A stretch of DNA of 64,000 bases. It comes from Prorocentrum cordatum. Its lineage: Eukaryota; Sar; Dinophyceae; Prorocentrales; Prorocentraceae. The notes under the pieces are model-generated. The model worked only from the letters and a program-made list of their open reading frames with translations, was not told where the DNA came from and made no database searches. A program made the position numbers and the translations under genes. Position 1 is the stretch's first letter. Each line of letters opens with the position of its first letter. The stretch is taken from assembly GCA_963575745.1 (NCBI GenBank), contig CAUYUJ010021050.1, positions 1 through 64,000 on the forward strand, read 5' to 3'. Positions 1-7,767 of this stretch are shown here, in pieces.

Positions 1-137
1 CACACGCACACGCACACGCACACGCACACGCACACGCACACGCACGCGCACACGCGCACGCGCACGCACACGCACACGCACACGCACACGCACACGCACG
101 CACGCACACGCACACGCACACGCACGCACACACGCAC
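1..137. repeat. CACACG/CACGCA microsatellite
   Basis: Alternating CA and CG dinucleotides, mostly in a 6-bp CACACG register, run from the window edge to about 137. The tract is probably longer upstream. Alternating purine-pyrimidine sequence of this kind can adopt Z-DNA; that is general knowledge, not something shown here. Confidence 0.95.
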
Positions 138-1450
138 CCCCCAATGCCTCCCTGATCCTTCCCCCATGTAGCGCTCATCCTTGTACTCGCAATTGTTAGG
201 AGAGCCCCGCGATCACGATGGTCACGTCGGGCAACATCCACGCGGTGATCCCAGTCGAGTTGAAGGAGCGGAATCCATTGGAAGGGCGTCGTAAGAGGGA
301 GGGAGGGGGGACGCGCAGAAGCATGAGGAGGGAGGAGGGGTAGGAGGGGGAGGAGGAAGGGGGGATAAACAGAAGGATGAGGAGGGGGGGAGAAGGAGGT
401 GGATGGAGCAAACGAAACAATGAGGGATGGCGGGTATAGGACTGGAGGCCCTGGGGAGAAGACGGATTACAGAGGAGGGGGGGCGGGGGTAGGGTGCAAG
501 AGAAAATAGATGGCCCCAGGAGCGCGCCGAGACGATTCGCCTCACCGTGAAGTTCTCCAAGGCGAAGCGCGAGGCGGAGGCGCCGAGGCCCGCGCTACCA
601 AGGCGCAGCGTGAGGCGGAGGCCGCGAAAGCCAGCGCTTCCAGCAGCGGATTGCCCCCCTCTGAACGTTCGCGGGGGCGGGCAAACACTTCCCTCCTTTC
701 GTCGACCCTCCGCCTCCACCCCCGCCCACGCGCGCGCGCGCGTCCGTTTCCAGCTTCGTTGCCCATCCCTGCGTTTAGTTTCTCCTCCTCTCTCCTCCCC
801 CTCCTTCCCCCCCCCCCCCCCTCAGCCTCCGCATTCTCCTCCCGCCCCCGACCCCATAATTGGGTGGTATGGGGAACGTGTTAAACGCGCTCGGTGTGGT
901 TTCCCCCCCCCCCCCCCATTCCCCCGCCTTCCCCCTCGCCCTCATCGCCTGCATGCGCCCTCATCGCTGCAACATCTCCCAGCGGTTTCGTGCCCGAGCA
1001 GCGGCCCCGAAAGGGGGGGGGGGGCGCGCTGCGAAGAATGCCAAGGGGGGCCACCGCTAGGGTGGGCCACGGGTTTCTCCCGAGGAGATGTTTATATTCA
1101 GAAAACTCCTGGATAAGTATGCTTGGCAATTTAGAAGGTTTCTGGATGTTTTGTGCTTCAACGTTGAAGGAGTTGCATTGGGGCGTGCGGGTGGCGAGGG
1201 CGGGGTGGGGGTCGGGGATGGCTCGGGCTCAGACTATAGCGATGGCCCCCCTGGCGCGTTCTGGCCCGTCATGGCGCTCGGCCCGCATCAGAGGGCCGCG
1301 ATCCGACTGATACAAGATGGCATCCTTGAATACCGTGCGGAGGATGCGGGGCACCGAATCTCCAAGTTTCGCGCATGCCCACCAGCCAATCCCAAAGCAG
1401 CCGCCAGGCGAGTTGCCTTGATGAGGGAGGCGTAGCAGCAAGCAGCCCAA
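138..1450. other. No supported gene; low-complexity G/C-rich stretch
   Basis: This stretch holds purine-rich (GGA/GGGG) sequence, then pyrimidine- and C-rich runs (about 780-830 and 900-925). Several reading frames are open on both strands because stop codons are scarce in G/C-rich DNA, but the translations are Pro/Ser/Arg/Gly-rich and show no domain. I see no gene here. Confidence 0.6.
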
Positions 1451-1454
1451 GCGT

Positions 1455-1905
1455 GAACCGCATCCGTCTTGGGGGGCCCTCGTTGTCGTCTCTGGCCGTC
1501 TTGGGCCATCCTGAGGCTAGATTTGGCCGTCGTGGGTGCGTATTGGGCCGTCCTGGAGACATCCAGGGGCCAGATTGGGCTCCCTTGGGGCTATCTTGGC
1601 TGTCTTGGAGGCCGCCTTGGGCGTCATGGAAGCCATTGTAAGCAGTCTTCTGGCCATATCGGTGCAGTTTTTGTGCAACCGTGCGGCTCAAGATGGCCTC
1701 CGAGATGGCTGCGTTGGCCCAAGATGGCCTCCAAGATGGCCTCCGAGTCCGCCCAAGATAGTCCAAGATGGGGCCTAATGTGGCCCGCGAGAGAGTCCAA
1801 GATGCCTTCAAGTTCGTCCACGACGCCTCCCAGACGGCTCAAGATGGCCCCAAGATGGCCTAAGACTGCCCAAGAGGCCCCCAAGAGGCTCCCACGCGGT
1901 ATACA
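1455..1905. repeat. Family P: degenerate GGGCCGTCTTGG repeat
   Basis: Short imperfect repeats of about 12-15 bp. The first half carries GGCCGTCTTGG-type units and the second half (from about 1690) carries CCAAGATGGCC-type units, so the copy is roughly inverted around a less GC-rich core at 1640-1690. Related stretches lie at 26010-26425, 33605-34135, 36480-36985, 39895-40320 and 47820-48605, and in the 386-bp array at 16311-18253. Any frame gives Arg/Pro/Lys/Gln-rich translations that should not be taken as proteins. Confidence 0.8.
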
Positions 1906-2012
1906 GACATTCTGGCTCAAGTTTTCGGGCGCCACCGCCCGCGCCGTCGCCGACGGCCAACCCGACGCCGAACCCGACGGCCATCCCGACGCCCAACCCG
2001 ACGCTGAACCCG

Positions 2013-2672
2013 ATGGCGACTGGCCCGCACCACGGCGTGCACTACTTTATGATCAACAGGGAGACGGGGATGAAGTGCTGGTTCTACTTGTCGCACCTTG
2101 ACATGTGGGTGCCGCTCTACGCGCCGATTTCGGGCGACGACCCGTGGCCGCAGTTCCCTAAGCCCAAGGACTGCAAGGCGGAGCTCATCCAGGACATCCT
2201 GGGCAACAACGTCCCCGATACCAAGGTGAAGCTGTACCGATGCGAGCTGACGAACAGGCGCCCAGAGACCTGGGGCGGCGGGTTGGACCAGGAGTGGTTC
2301 GTGACCGAGAAGTGGGGCCTCTACGTCGACGGGGGTCTCGAGAGCGGCCTGCGCCAGTGCGACTTCGAGATGAACGAGCGCCAGAACCAGTGCGAGAAGG
2401 ACAACTACACGAGGGCCGACAACTACAGGGTGGCCTACAACTACGACGACAGCTGGGAGTGTGGCTACAAGAACGGCTACGACGACGGCTGGCAGAGTGG
2501 CTACAAGATGTGCCACGCCATGGAGCACAAATCGACCAGCGCTGGCAGCTCGAACATCAAGATCCCCGTCTCGCCACTGGTGTCGGTGCAGGCCCCTGAA
2601 GAAAAAGATCCTGCAGGCGGCTCGGCTTCCAGCTGGCTGGAGGTCGACAAGGGCGCGGAGGGCCCGAAGTAG
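2013..2672 (+). CDS. Putative Cys-containing protein (exon) of unknown function
   Basis: I do not recognise the product. The 219-residue frame has balanced amino-acid use, unlike its surroundings: seven cysteines (about residues 22, 54, 77, 116, 127, 150, 167), many Trp/Tyr, and a G-x3-G-x3-G-x3-G motif at 151-163. That spacing recalls the GX3 repeats of Yae1/Lto1-type proteins, but this is only a short similarity. The same frame is open upstream back to a TAA at 1776 and reads a Pro-Thr-Asn repeat immediately before the ATG, so the true exon may start near 1920 and the ATG may not be the start. A Pro-Thr linker followed by a Cys-rich domain would suit an extracellular protein (inference). 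No DinoSL or clear splice sites were identified. The opposite strand is also open, which weakens the call. Confidence 0.4.
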   Translation: MATGPHHGVHYFMINRETGMKCWFYLSHLDMWVPLYAPISGDDPWPQFPKPKDCKAELIQDILGNNVPDTKVKLYRCELTNRRPETWGGGLDQEWFVTEKWGLYVDGGLESGLRQCDFEMNERQNQCEKDNYTRADNYRVAYNYDDSWECGYKNGYDDGWQSGYKMCHAMEHKSTSAGSSNIKIPVSPLVSVQAPEEKDPAGGSASSWLEVDKGAEGPK

Positions 2673-2675
2673 GAC

Positions 2676-2840
2676 GTCCGACGGCCTACCTGACGGCCAT
2701 CAGCTCGGCCTACCCGACGGCCTACCCGACGGCCATCAGCTCGGCGTACTCGACGGCCTACCCCGACGTCCTGAGCCCGACGGCCTACCCGATACGAGCC
2801 CCGACGGCCTGAACCCGACGGCCGACCCTTCGCCGACTCG
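2676..2840 (+). repeat. GACGGCCTACC / GCCATCAGCTCGGC short tandem repeats
   Basis: Imperfect repeats of a GACGGCCTACCC core interspersed with GGCCATCAGCTCGGC. They follow the stop codon of the 2013-2672 frame directly. The related GACGGCCAACCC/GACGGCCATCCC repeats at 1950-2012 precede that frame, so the putative exon is bracketed by similar repeats. Confidence 0.75.
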
Positions 2841-3206
2841 GCGCGATTGAAAAAATGGTAAAGCCCCGAAGTCCCCAGAGGCCCTCAAGAGGCCCTCAAG
2901 ACGCCCCAAAAGACTCATCCTCATTCTCATCTTCATCCTCATCCTCATCTTCAAATCGTCATCACTCCCTCCTTCGTGGGCTCCTGGGAGGCCCAGGGGA
3001 GGAGGGGGCAGTGGATGGCACCTGGGGGGGACAGGCGCACACAGCCAGCACGCATCCGCAACATTCACCCCTTCCTCTCCCCTCATCCGTCTGTCGTTCC
3101 ATGTCTGTTTCGTCCGCCTCTTCTTCCTCCCCCCGATCTAACAAATATTCGACGCTCGTCGTCCTCATCCTCCTTCGCTTGCCTGGGGGAGGAGGAGGAG
3201 GACGAC

Positions 3207-3210
3207 GATG

Positions 3211-3242
<32 letters not shown>

Positions 3243-3270
3243 GATGATGATGCTGCTGATGATGATGATG
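3207..3270 (+). repeat. GAT microsatellite
   Basis: About twenty GAT/ATG triplets with a few substitutions. The preceding stretch 2850-3200 contains TCATCC-type imperfect repeats and a short palindrome (GGGCTCCTGGGAGGCCC), with no gene recognised. Confidence 0.85.
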
Positions 3271-3489
3271 ACTTTTATTTTTCCGCTACATATGTTCGAT
3301 TTCGCGCTACCGAAGTTGGCGTTGTGTTCGCTACCGAATTTCGTTCTGGTGCTACCGAAATTAGTCGCTTTCCGAAAACGCCTTCTTGCGAAACGCCCTC
3401 AAACGAAGATCCGGTCCCTACCGAAATTCGGGGTGCGTCGAAATCGCTACCGAAAATTTCCGGTACCAGACCTTCTGGGAACCCGCCGA

Positions 3490-3640
3490 AATCGGCCCGG
3501 AACCAGTAACCAGGAGCCCGGGAACCCGAAACCGGGAACCCGGGAACCCAGCCTGCTACCAAAATCGGCGGGAAATGTTCGCCAAACCGTTCAACTTCCG
3601 CTAGGACCCCAATGCAAGCACTGTTTGGGGAACAAATGCT
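3490..3640 (-). repeat. Family S dispersed repeat, copy 1
   Basis: In reverse complement this segment closely matches 58112-58272. Shared landmarks in order are CAAACAGTGCTTGC, GGGGTCCT, CTAGCGGA, CCGCCGATTTTGGT, GGCAGGCTGGGTTCCC and then a GGTTCCCGGGTTCC-type minisatellite. Single-copy-looking sequence plus an attached minisatellite in two places 55 kb apart and in opposite orientation indicates a dispersed element rather than chance. Confidence 0.75.
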
Positions 3641-3682
3641 AGGAAAATCGTCCCCAGCCAATTGTGTTTGCATTTTTCAATA

Positions 3683-3712
3683 CTCCTCCTGTAGGGGGAC
3701 ACGTCCGACGGA
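3683..3712 (+). mobile_element. Family A MITE, right-end fragment
   Basis: CCTGTAGGGGGACACGTCC followed by GACGG matches the right terminus of the family A element described at 41507, 44740 and 55661. No left half is visible nearby, so this is a truncated end. Confidence 0.5.
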
Positions 3713-3784
3713 CGGCTAGTGCTTTTCAAAGGGCGGGGACAGGGCAGGGCAGCCCTGCCGGCCCCCCGCCCTCCTGTCTCCGAG

Positions 3785-4045
3785 AGGGGGAGGAGCAGGA
3801 CGGAGGCGAGGAGGACCAGGACGAGGGCGAGGCCTGCTGGGACGAGGGCGAGGACGAGGAGGACGAGGGCGAGGACGAGGAGGACGATGAGGGCGAGGAG
3901 GACGAGGACGAGGGCGAGGACTACAAGGAAGAGGGCGAGGACGAGGACGTGGACGACGTGGAGGAGGACGAAGTCGAGGGCGAGGACGACGAGGATCGAG
4001 GGCGACGACGACGAGGAGGAGGACGAGGAGGGGGACGAGGATGAG
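3785..4045 (+). repeat. GACGAGG purine-rich minisatellite
   Basis: Imperfect repeats of GAGGACGAGGGC-like units. The frame through them would encode an Asp/Glu-rich tail, but that frame starts inside a family A fragment, so I treat it as repeat only. Confidence 0.8.
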
Positions 4046-4109
4046 GATCAGGGCGTCGAGGATCGAACAAGACGAAACTGTATAAAAGTACGCTGTTGGA
4101 CCTCCGCGC

Positions 4110-4180
4110 GGAGCGGATCGGCGCTGGGCCTCCCGGGCGGCGCTTCCCGCGCCGCCCGGGGCGCGCTCCGCGCGCCAGGA
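4110..4180 (+). repeat. GCGCGCTCCGCGCGCCAGGA palindromic segment
   Basis: A strongly self-complementary GC segment (GGGCGGCGC/GCGCCGCCC, then GCGCGCTCCGCGCGC) ending in CCAGGAAGG. A related version occurs at 15300-15375 and a shorter one at about 42180-42215, so this is a small dispersed hairpin family. Confidence 0.55.
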
Positions 4181-4205
4181 AGGGCGGGGGTGGGGGGTGG
4201 GGGTG

Positions 4206-4359
4206 CAGTCGGCCCAGATTAGTATGTCGACCCTGCTCAATCGAGGGTACCCTTGTGTCCCGTGCCTCGCGGCCCATGCCATCCTACACTATCATGGCAA
4301 TGGGGCCATCGGGAGGGTCTTTTGTCCTCTCGCGTGCCCTGTCCAATCAAGTCCGACTG
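4206..4359 (+). mobile_element. Family B mariner-like MITE, copy 1
   Basis: The element begins CAGTCGGCCCAGATTAG and ends GTCCGACTG, so the ends are inverted repeats starting CAGT. The right flank is TA; the left flank is TG. Internal landmarks (GGGTACCCT, GTGTCCCGTGCCTCGCG, CTCTCGCGTGCCCT) recur at 50972-51128 and, more diverged, at 56996-57224. It has no coding capacity. Confidence 0.75.
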
Positions 4360-4629
4360 TAGGGGGGCAGCGCCGATCTAAGACATCCGCGCGGCTCTCC
4401 GCATGTTTATGCGCATCTAATGGGTGGCCTCCGATCCATGCCGCCACCGATTCCTGGGCTGTGGGTCATGGGACCTCTTGGATGTTCGCTGGGGTGTCGC
4501 GGGGCGCCTCTCGTGGACCTCTCGTGGTCCGTGCTGAATGAAGCTTCGCGGGCGCCGTTTTGGGGCCTCTTGGGGCGTCTTCGGGGCTTCCTGGGGGTCT
4601 CTTAGGGGCCTCTTATGTTTTTGCTGGTG

Positions 4630-5036
4630 TTCGAGAGGAGGAGGAGGAGGAGGAGAAAGATAATGATGATGCTGATGAGGATGCTTCTGATGATGCTGAT
4701 TATGATGCTGATGCTGATGATGACGATGCTGATGCTGCTGCTGCTGTTGCTGCTGCTGCTGATGCTGCTGTTGCTGATGCAACTTATGATGCTGATGATG
4801 CTGATGATGATGATGATGATGATGATGAGGATGAGGATGAGGATGAGGATGAGGATGAGGATGATGATGATGATTATGATGCTGATGCTGATGCTGATGC
4901 TGATGCTGATGCTGATGCTGTTGATGATGCTGATGATGCTGATGATGCTGATGATGCTGTTGTTGATGCAAATTATGATGATGGCGATGATGATGCTGCT
5001 GCTATGAGGATGGTGATGCTGCTGCTGCTGCTGATA

Positions 5037-5088
<52 letters not shown>

Positions 5089-5105
5089 CGATGATGATGA
5101 TGATG
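4630..5105 (+). repeat. GAT/GCT trinucleotide microsatellite
   Basis: A 480-bp tract of GATGAT, GCTGAT, GCTGCT and GAGGAT triplets. Frames give polyAsp/Ala, polyMet/Leu or polyHis/Gln depending on frame and strand. Confidence 0.95.
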
Positions 5106-5570
5106 ATGAGGAGGAGGAGGAGGAGGAGGATAGGGAGGGATGATAGGGAGGGAGGATAGGGAAGGAAGGGAGGGAGGAGAGAGGGAGGGAGGGAGGGAGG
5201 AGGATGAGGAGGATGAGAAGTGGTTGCGGTGGTCGCCGCAGAAGGGAAATACGTTCCGAGCAGAGCATCGCGCGCCACAACCACGCCGCCGCCGCCGACG
5301 ACGACGACAACGGCGACGAGGCGCGCTTGCGATCCGCACGGAGGCACGGATTTGCGACATGGCCAACCCTGCAAGGTATGGCACACAGCACATCGTTGAG
5401 CGGTGCTGCGGCCTCCCCGAAAGGGAGGAGAAGGAGGAGGAGGAGGAGGAGGAGGAGGAGGAGGAGGAGGAGGGGGAGGAGGAGATGGAGGCGGAGGAGG
5501 AGGAGTTGGAGGCGGAGGAGGAGGAGGAGGACGAGGAGGAAGAGGAGAAGGAGGAGGAGGAGGAAAAGGA
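5106..5570 (+). repeat. GGA/AGG tracts flanking the LINE insertion
   Basis: GGA-rich tracts at 5106-5215 and 5420-5570 flank a unique-looking stretch (5220-5410) with no recognisable gene. The second tract ends directly against the DinoSL sequence. Similar AGG sequence (GAGGAGAAGGAGGAGGA) follows the LINE 3' end near 12790, so the element appears to have inserted into an AGG microsatellite. Confidence 0.8.
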
Positions 5571-5571
5571 G

Positions 5572-5593
5572 TCCGTAGCCATTTTGGCTCAAG
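5572..5593 (+). other. DinoSL spliced-leader sequence (genomic copy)
   Basis: These 22 nt are T followed by the 21-nt invariant part of the dinoflagellate spliced leader (core GTAGCCATTTTGGCTCAAG). The leader is normally added to nuclear mRNAs by trans-splicing and is not part of the gene. It is not followed by a GT donor, so this is not an SL RNA gene but a reverse-transcribed leader. Confidence 0.95.
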
Positions 5594-5615
5594 TCCGGAG
5601 CCGTTTTGGCTCAGG
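5594..5615 (+). other. Relict second DinoSL
   Basis: Directly abutting the first leader is a 22-nt sequence with the core GAGCCGTTTTGGCTCAGG. It matches DinoSL at all but three positions (T to G, A to G, A to G). The tandem, older, mutated leader indicates at least two rounds of trans-splicing and retro-integration. Confidence 0.88.
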
Positions 5616-5759
5616 ACCTGGCCTCACTGGCAAGGGGGAGCAGCGGCCCCCACAGTGCCCCTCGTTTGCTTGGTCAGACGAGGTTTTTCTTGCGCTCTTT
5701 CCCTCGGGCAGGGGCCACCTCAGAGCCCAGTTCATTCTCGAGCGCCCTGTGGGCATCCG

Positions 5760-7004
5760 ATGACCCAGAGGGGCGGACGCGATGCAGCTGATGTGGAGTG
5801 GCCTCATGCTCGTTGGAGTCGTCGTGCACGGCGCTGGGGAGGCTCGTACCCTTGGCGCGAACCACAGCAGCCAGCTCCTGCCACACGAGATGAAGAAGAT
5901 TGGTACACCTCCAGCGGGAACAAGAAGCTCAAGATGGTCACCTGCTGTGCCTGCGGCTGCAGCAAGAACACCTGGGGGTCCTTATGTTGCAAGCACTGCG
6001 GCTCCAGCCTCACCAAGAAGCCAGTCCCTGCTGGACGTGACCTTGGGGGAGAAAGTGCCAAAGGGGGTGGCCAGTACGTTCTCGGCAGCAAAGGGAAGAA
6101 AGGTAAAGGCAAAGGGCGTGATGATCCCCCTGTTCATGCCCTGCGTGCTGGAGGAGCTGCTTTACCTCCAGGCCCACTTCCCAACCTGGACGCCGATAAA
6201 GCACGCAACTTGGCTAAGATGGCCCAAGAGGCTGGTGATGTGGAAGGAGCTAAACGGTACCAGGCGCTGGCAACACGTGGACCACCCGCCCCGCCGGCCC
6301 CAACAGCCAGACAAAGGTGGCAAAAAGCTGAGGCCCTCCAAACGCAGCTGGAGAAGAAACTCAACAGTGAGTACGAGAAGCTGGAGCGCTGGAGGATTGC
6401 CACCACGGACTTGGAACATCATATCGCCAACTTGGCCAAGCAGCTCCAGGAGGCAGACGAGGAGGTCACCAAAGCGCTGGCAGAGATCCAGACAGCGTCT
6501 GGAAGACAGCCAGGGACACCTCCTCGATCAGCCCAAGTCAGCATCCGTGAAGTGGTCGAAGGCAGGTTGGACCTCAAAGACGCTTCCACCATGGATGATT
6601 TCTGGGGAATCTCAGATGTGGTGGCTTCGCACGAGTTGGATGAACAGGACATCAAGGAGCTGGAGCGCCGCAGAGCAGAGGCCTCAGACAGCATCCAGAC
6701 GCACCTGGCCAACATATTCAAAGGAGCATTGGAGCAGGCAACCAAAGCCAAAGAAGAACACAAAGAGCACGTTAAACGTCTCGAAGGAAAAAAGCTGAAG
6801 GTGGACGGAGGGACATCAGCAGCAGGCGGCCATGGTGGAGCACGACCACCTGACCAACCTGAACGTGCTGCTGAAGAGCCGACGCCAGCCACTGCGAAGG
6901 TGGCTCCCCCTACCACCCCTGTCACCAACATCCGAGAGAAGATTGCTGGGGACAGAGCCGCGCGGCTTGCAGCGGAATCAGTGGCCCCCCGACAGGACCT
7001 TTAG
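5760..7004 (+). CDS. LINE ORF1: zinc-motif, coiled-coil protein
   Basis: A 414-residue frame with an ATG at 5760, the first in-frame Met after the leader. Order of parts: a basic Arg/Trp-rich start (1-35); a Cys cluster at 62-80 readable as C-x2-C-x12-C-x2-C, a small zinc ribbon or RanBP2-like finger; a Lys/Gly-rich stretch (110-120); a heptad-rich helix at about 185-245; a second helical region at about 292-347; and a Pro/Ala-rich tail. ORF1 proteins of LINEs typically bind nucleic acid and multimerise through coiled coils to form the transposition particle, which fits. It is followed, after overlapping frames, by ORF2. No internal stop is present, so this is the best-preserved part of the element. 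The leader and relict lie in the same open frame but contribute no Met. Confidence 0.8.
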   Translation: MTQRGGRDAADVEWPHARWSRRARRWGGSYPWREPQQPAPATRDEEDWYTSSGNKKLKMVTCCACGCSKNTWGSLCCKHCGSSLTKKPVPAGRDLGGESAKGGGQYVLGSKGKKGKGKGRDDPPVHALRAGGAALPPGPLPNLDADKARNLAKMAQEAGDVEGAKRYQALATRGPPAPPAPTARQRWQKAEALQTQLEKKLNSEYEKLERWRIATTDLEHHIANLAKQLQEADEEVTKALAEIQTASGRQPGTPPRSAQVSIREVVEGRLDLKDASTMDDFWGISDVVASHELDEQDIKELERRRAEASDSIQTHLANIFKGALEQATKAKEEHKEHVKRLEGKKLKVDGGTSAAGGHGGARPPDQPERAAEEPTPATAKVAPPTTPVTNIREKIAGDRAARLAAESVAPRQDL

Positions 7005-7376
7005 CAGCGAGGAGAAGAGACAGGGCTGGGCGCACAGGGATTCAGCCCCTGGTCGTCACAGCGCCCAGCCCACAAGTACGCCAGCGAGAGCTACTCCACG
7101 TGCATCAGCCCCCTCGCCGTGTCCGAGGGTGAGGCCGAGACGCCCTGCGAAGGCGACGCAAGTCCAGGGACAGAGTGACCCCGACGTAGTCGGCGCGTGT
7201 CCTCGCCTGGACTTTCCGCTGGAGGGGGCTCGGCCGCCACGATCGCCTACACCGATTGCCGCGCGTGGATCGTTGGAGCCTTCGTCTTCGACTGGGCCGC
7301 CAACGTGGATTGCGACCGCGGCTTCATCGCAGATCACATGGACAACGCCCCCGACTTTGCCGTCTGGGACTTCAGA

Positions 7377-7632
7377 AGGTCAGAACGCGGCCACCAGGTG
7401 CTCCTCGAGCCTGGTGGCATCTGGGGTAATTTGCGCAGGCTCGTCTCAAGGAAATGGGGCGAGCACCCCGTCCAGACCTTCTGCTGGATCTGGATTTAGT
7501 CAGAACGCTGCTGACAGGTGCTCCTCGAACCTGGCAGCAATCGGAGCAACTTTCGATGGCTCGCCTCAAGGTAACGAGACGAGCACTCCGCCCAAACCTT
7601 TTGCTGGACCTGAAGAATGTCAGAACGCGCAC
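7377..7632 (+). repeat. 120-bp tandem duplication at the LINE ORF1/ORF2 junction
   Basis: Two copies of about 120 bp (starting 7380 and 7500) plus the start of a third, each opening with GTCAGAACGC and containing GGTGCTCCTCGA and CTCAAGG. In frame they give two 40-residue units that include CSSxLxA and SQGN. The repeats are diverged, so the duplication is not recent. Confidence 0.75.
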
Positions 7633-7767
7633 CCCATAGGGGCCCAATGTCGCCACTGGCGTGACCCACCGCCCAGGGGGCCTGGGTTGGAGCACGCTCG
7701 CTCAGGCCCACCTTCTGTGGCGGTGGGCGGGCCAGGTTTTGCCGCCCCGAAAAGCCGACGAGCATGC

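Noticed and set aside
3664-4044. Acidic Asp/Glu-rich protein
   Set aside because: The frame begins in a family A element end and runs into a GACGAGG minisatellite; no ordinary sequence supports it.
5572-5615. An SL RNA gene
   Set aside because: The leader is followed by a second leader-like sequence, not by a GT splice donor and an Sm-site-bearing snRNA body, so it is a retro-copied leader and not an SL RNA gene.
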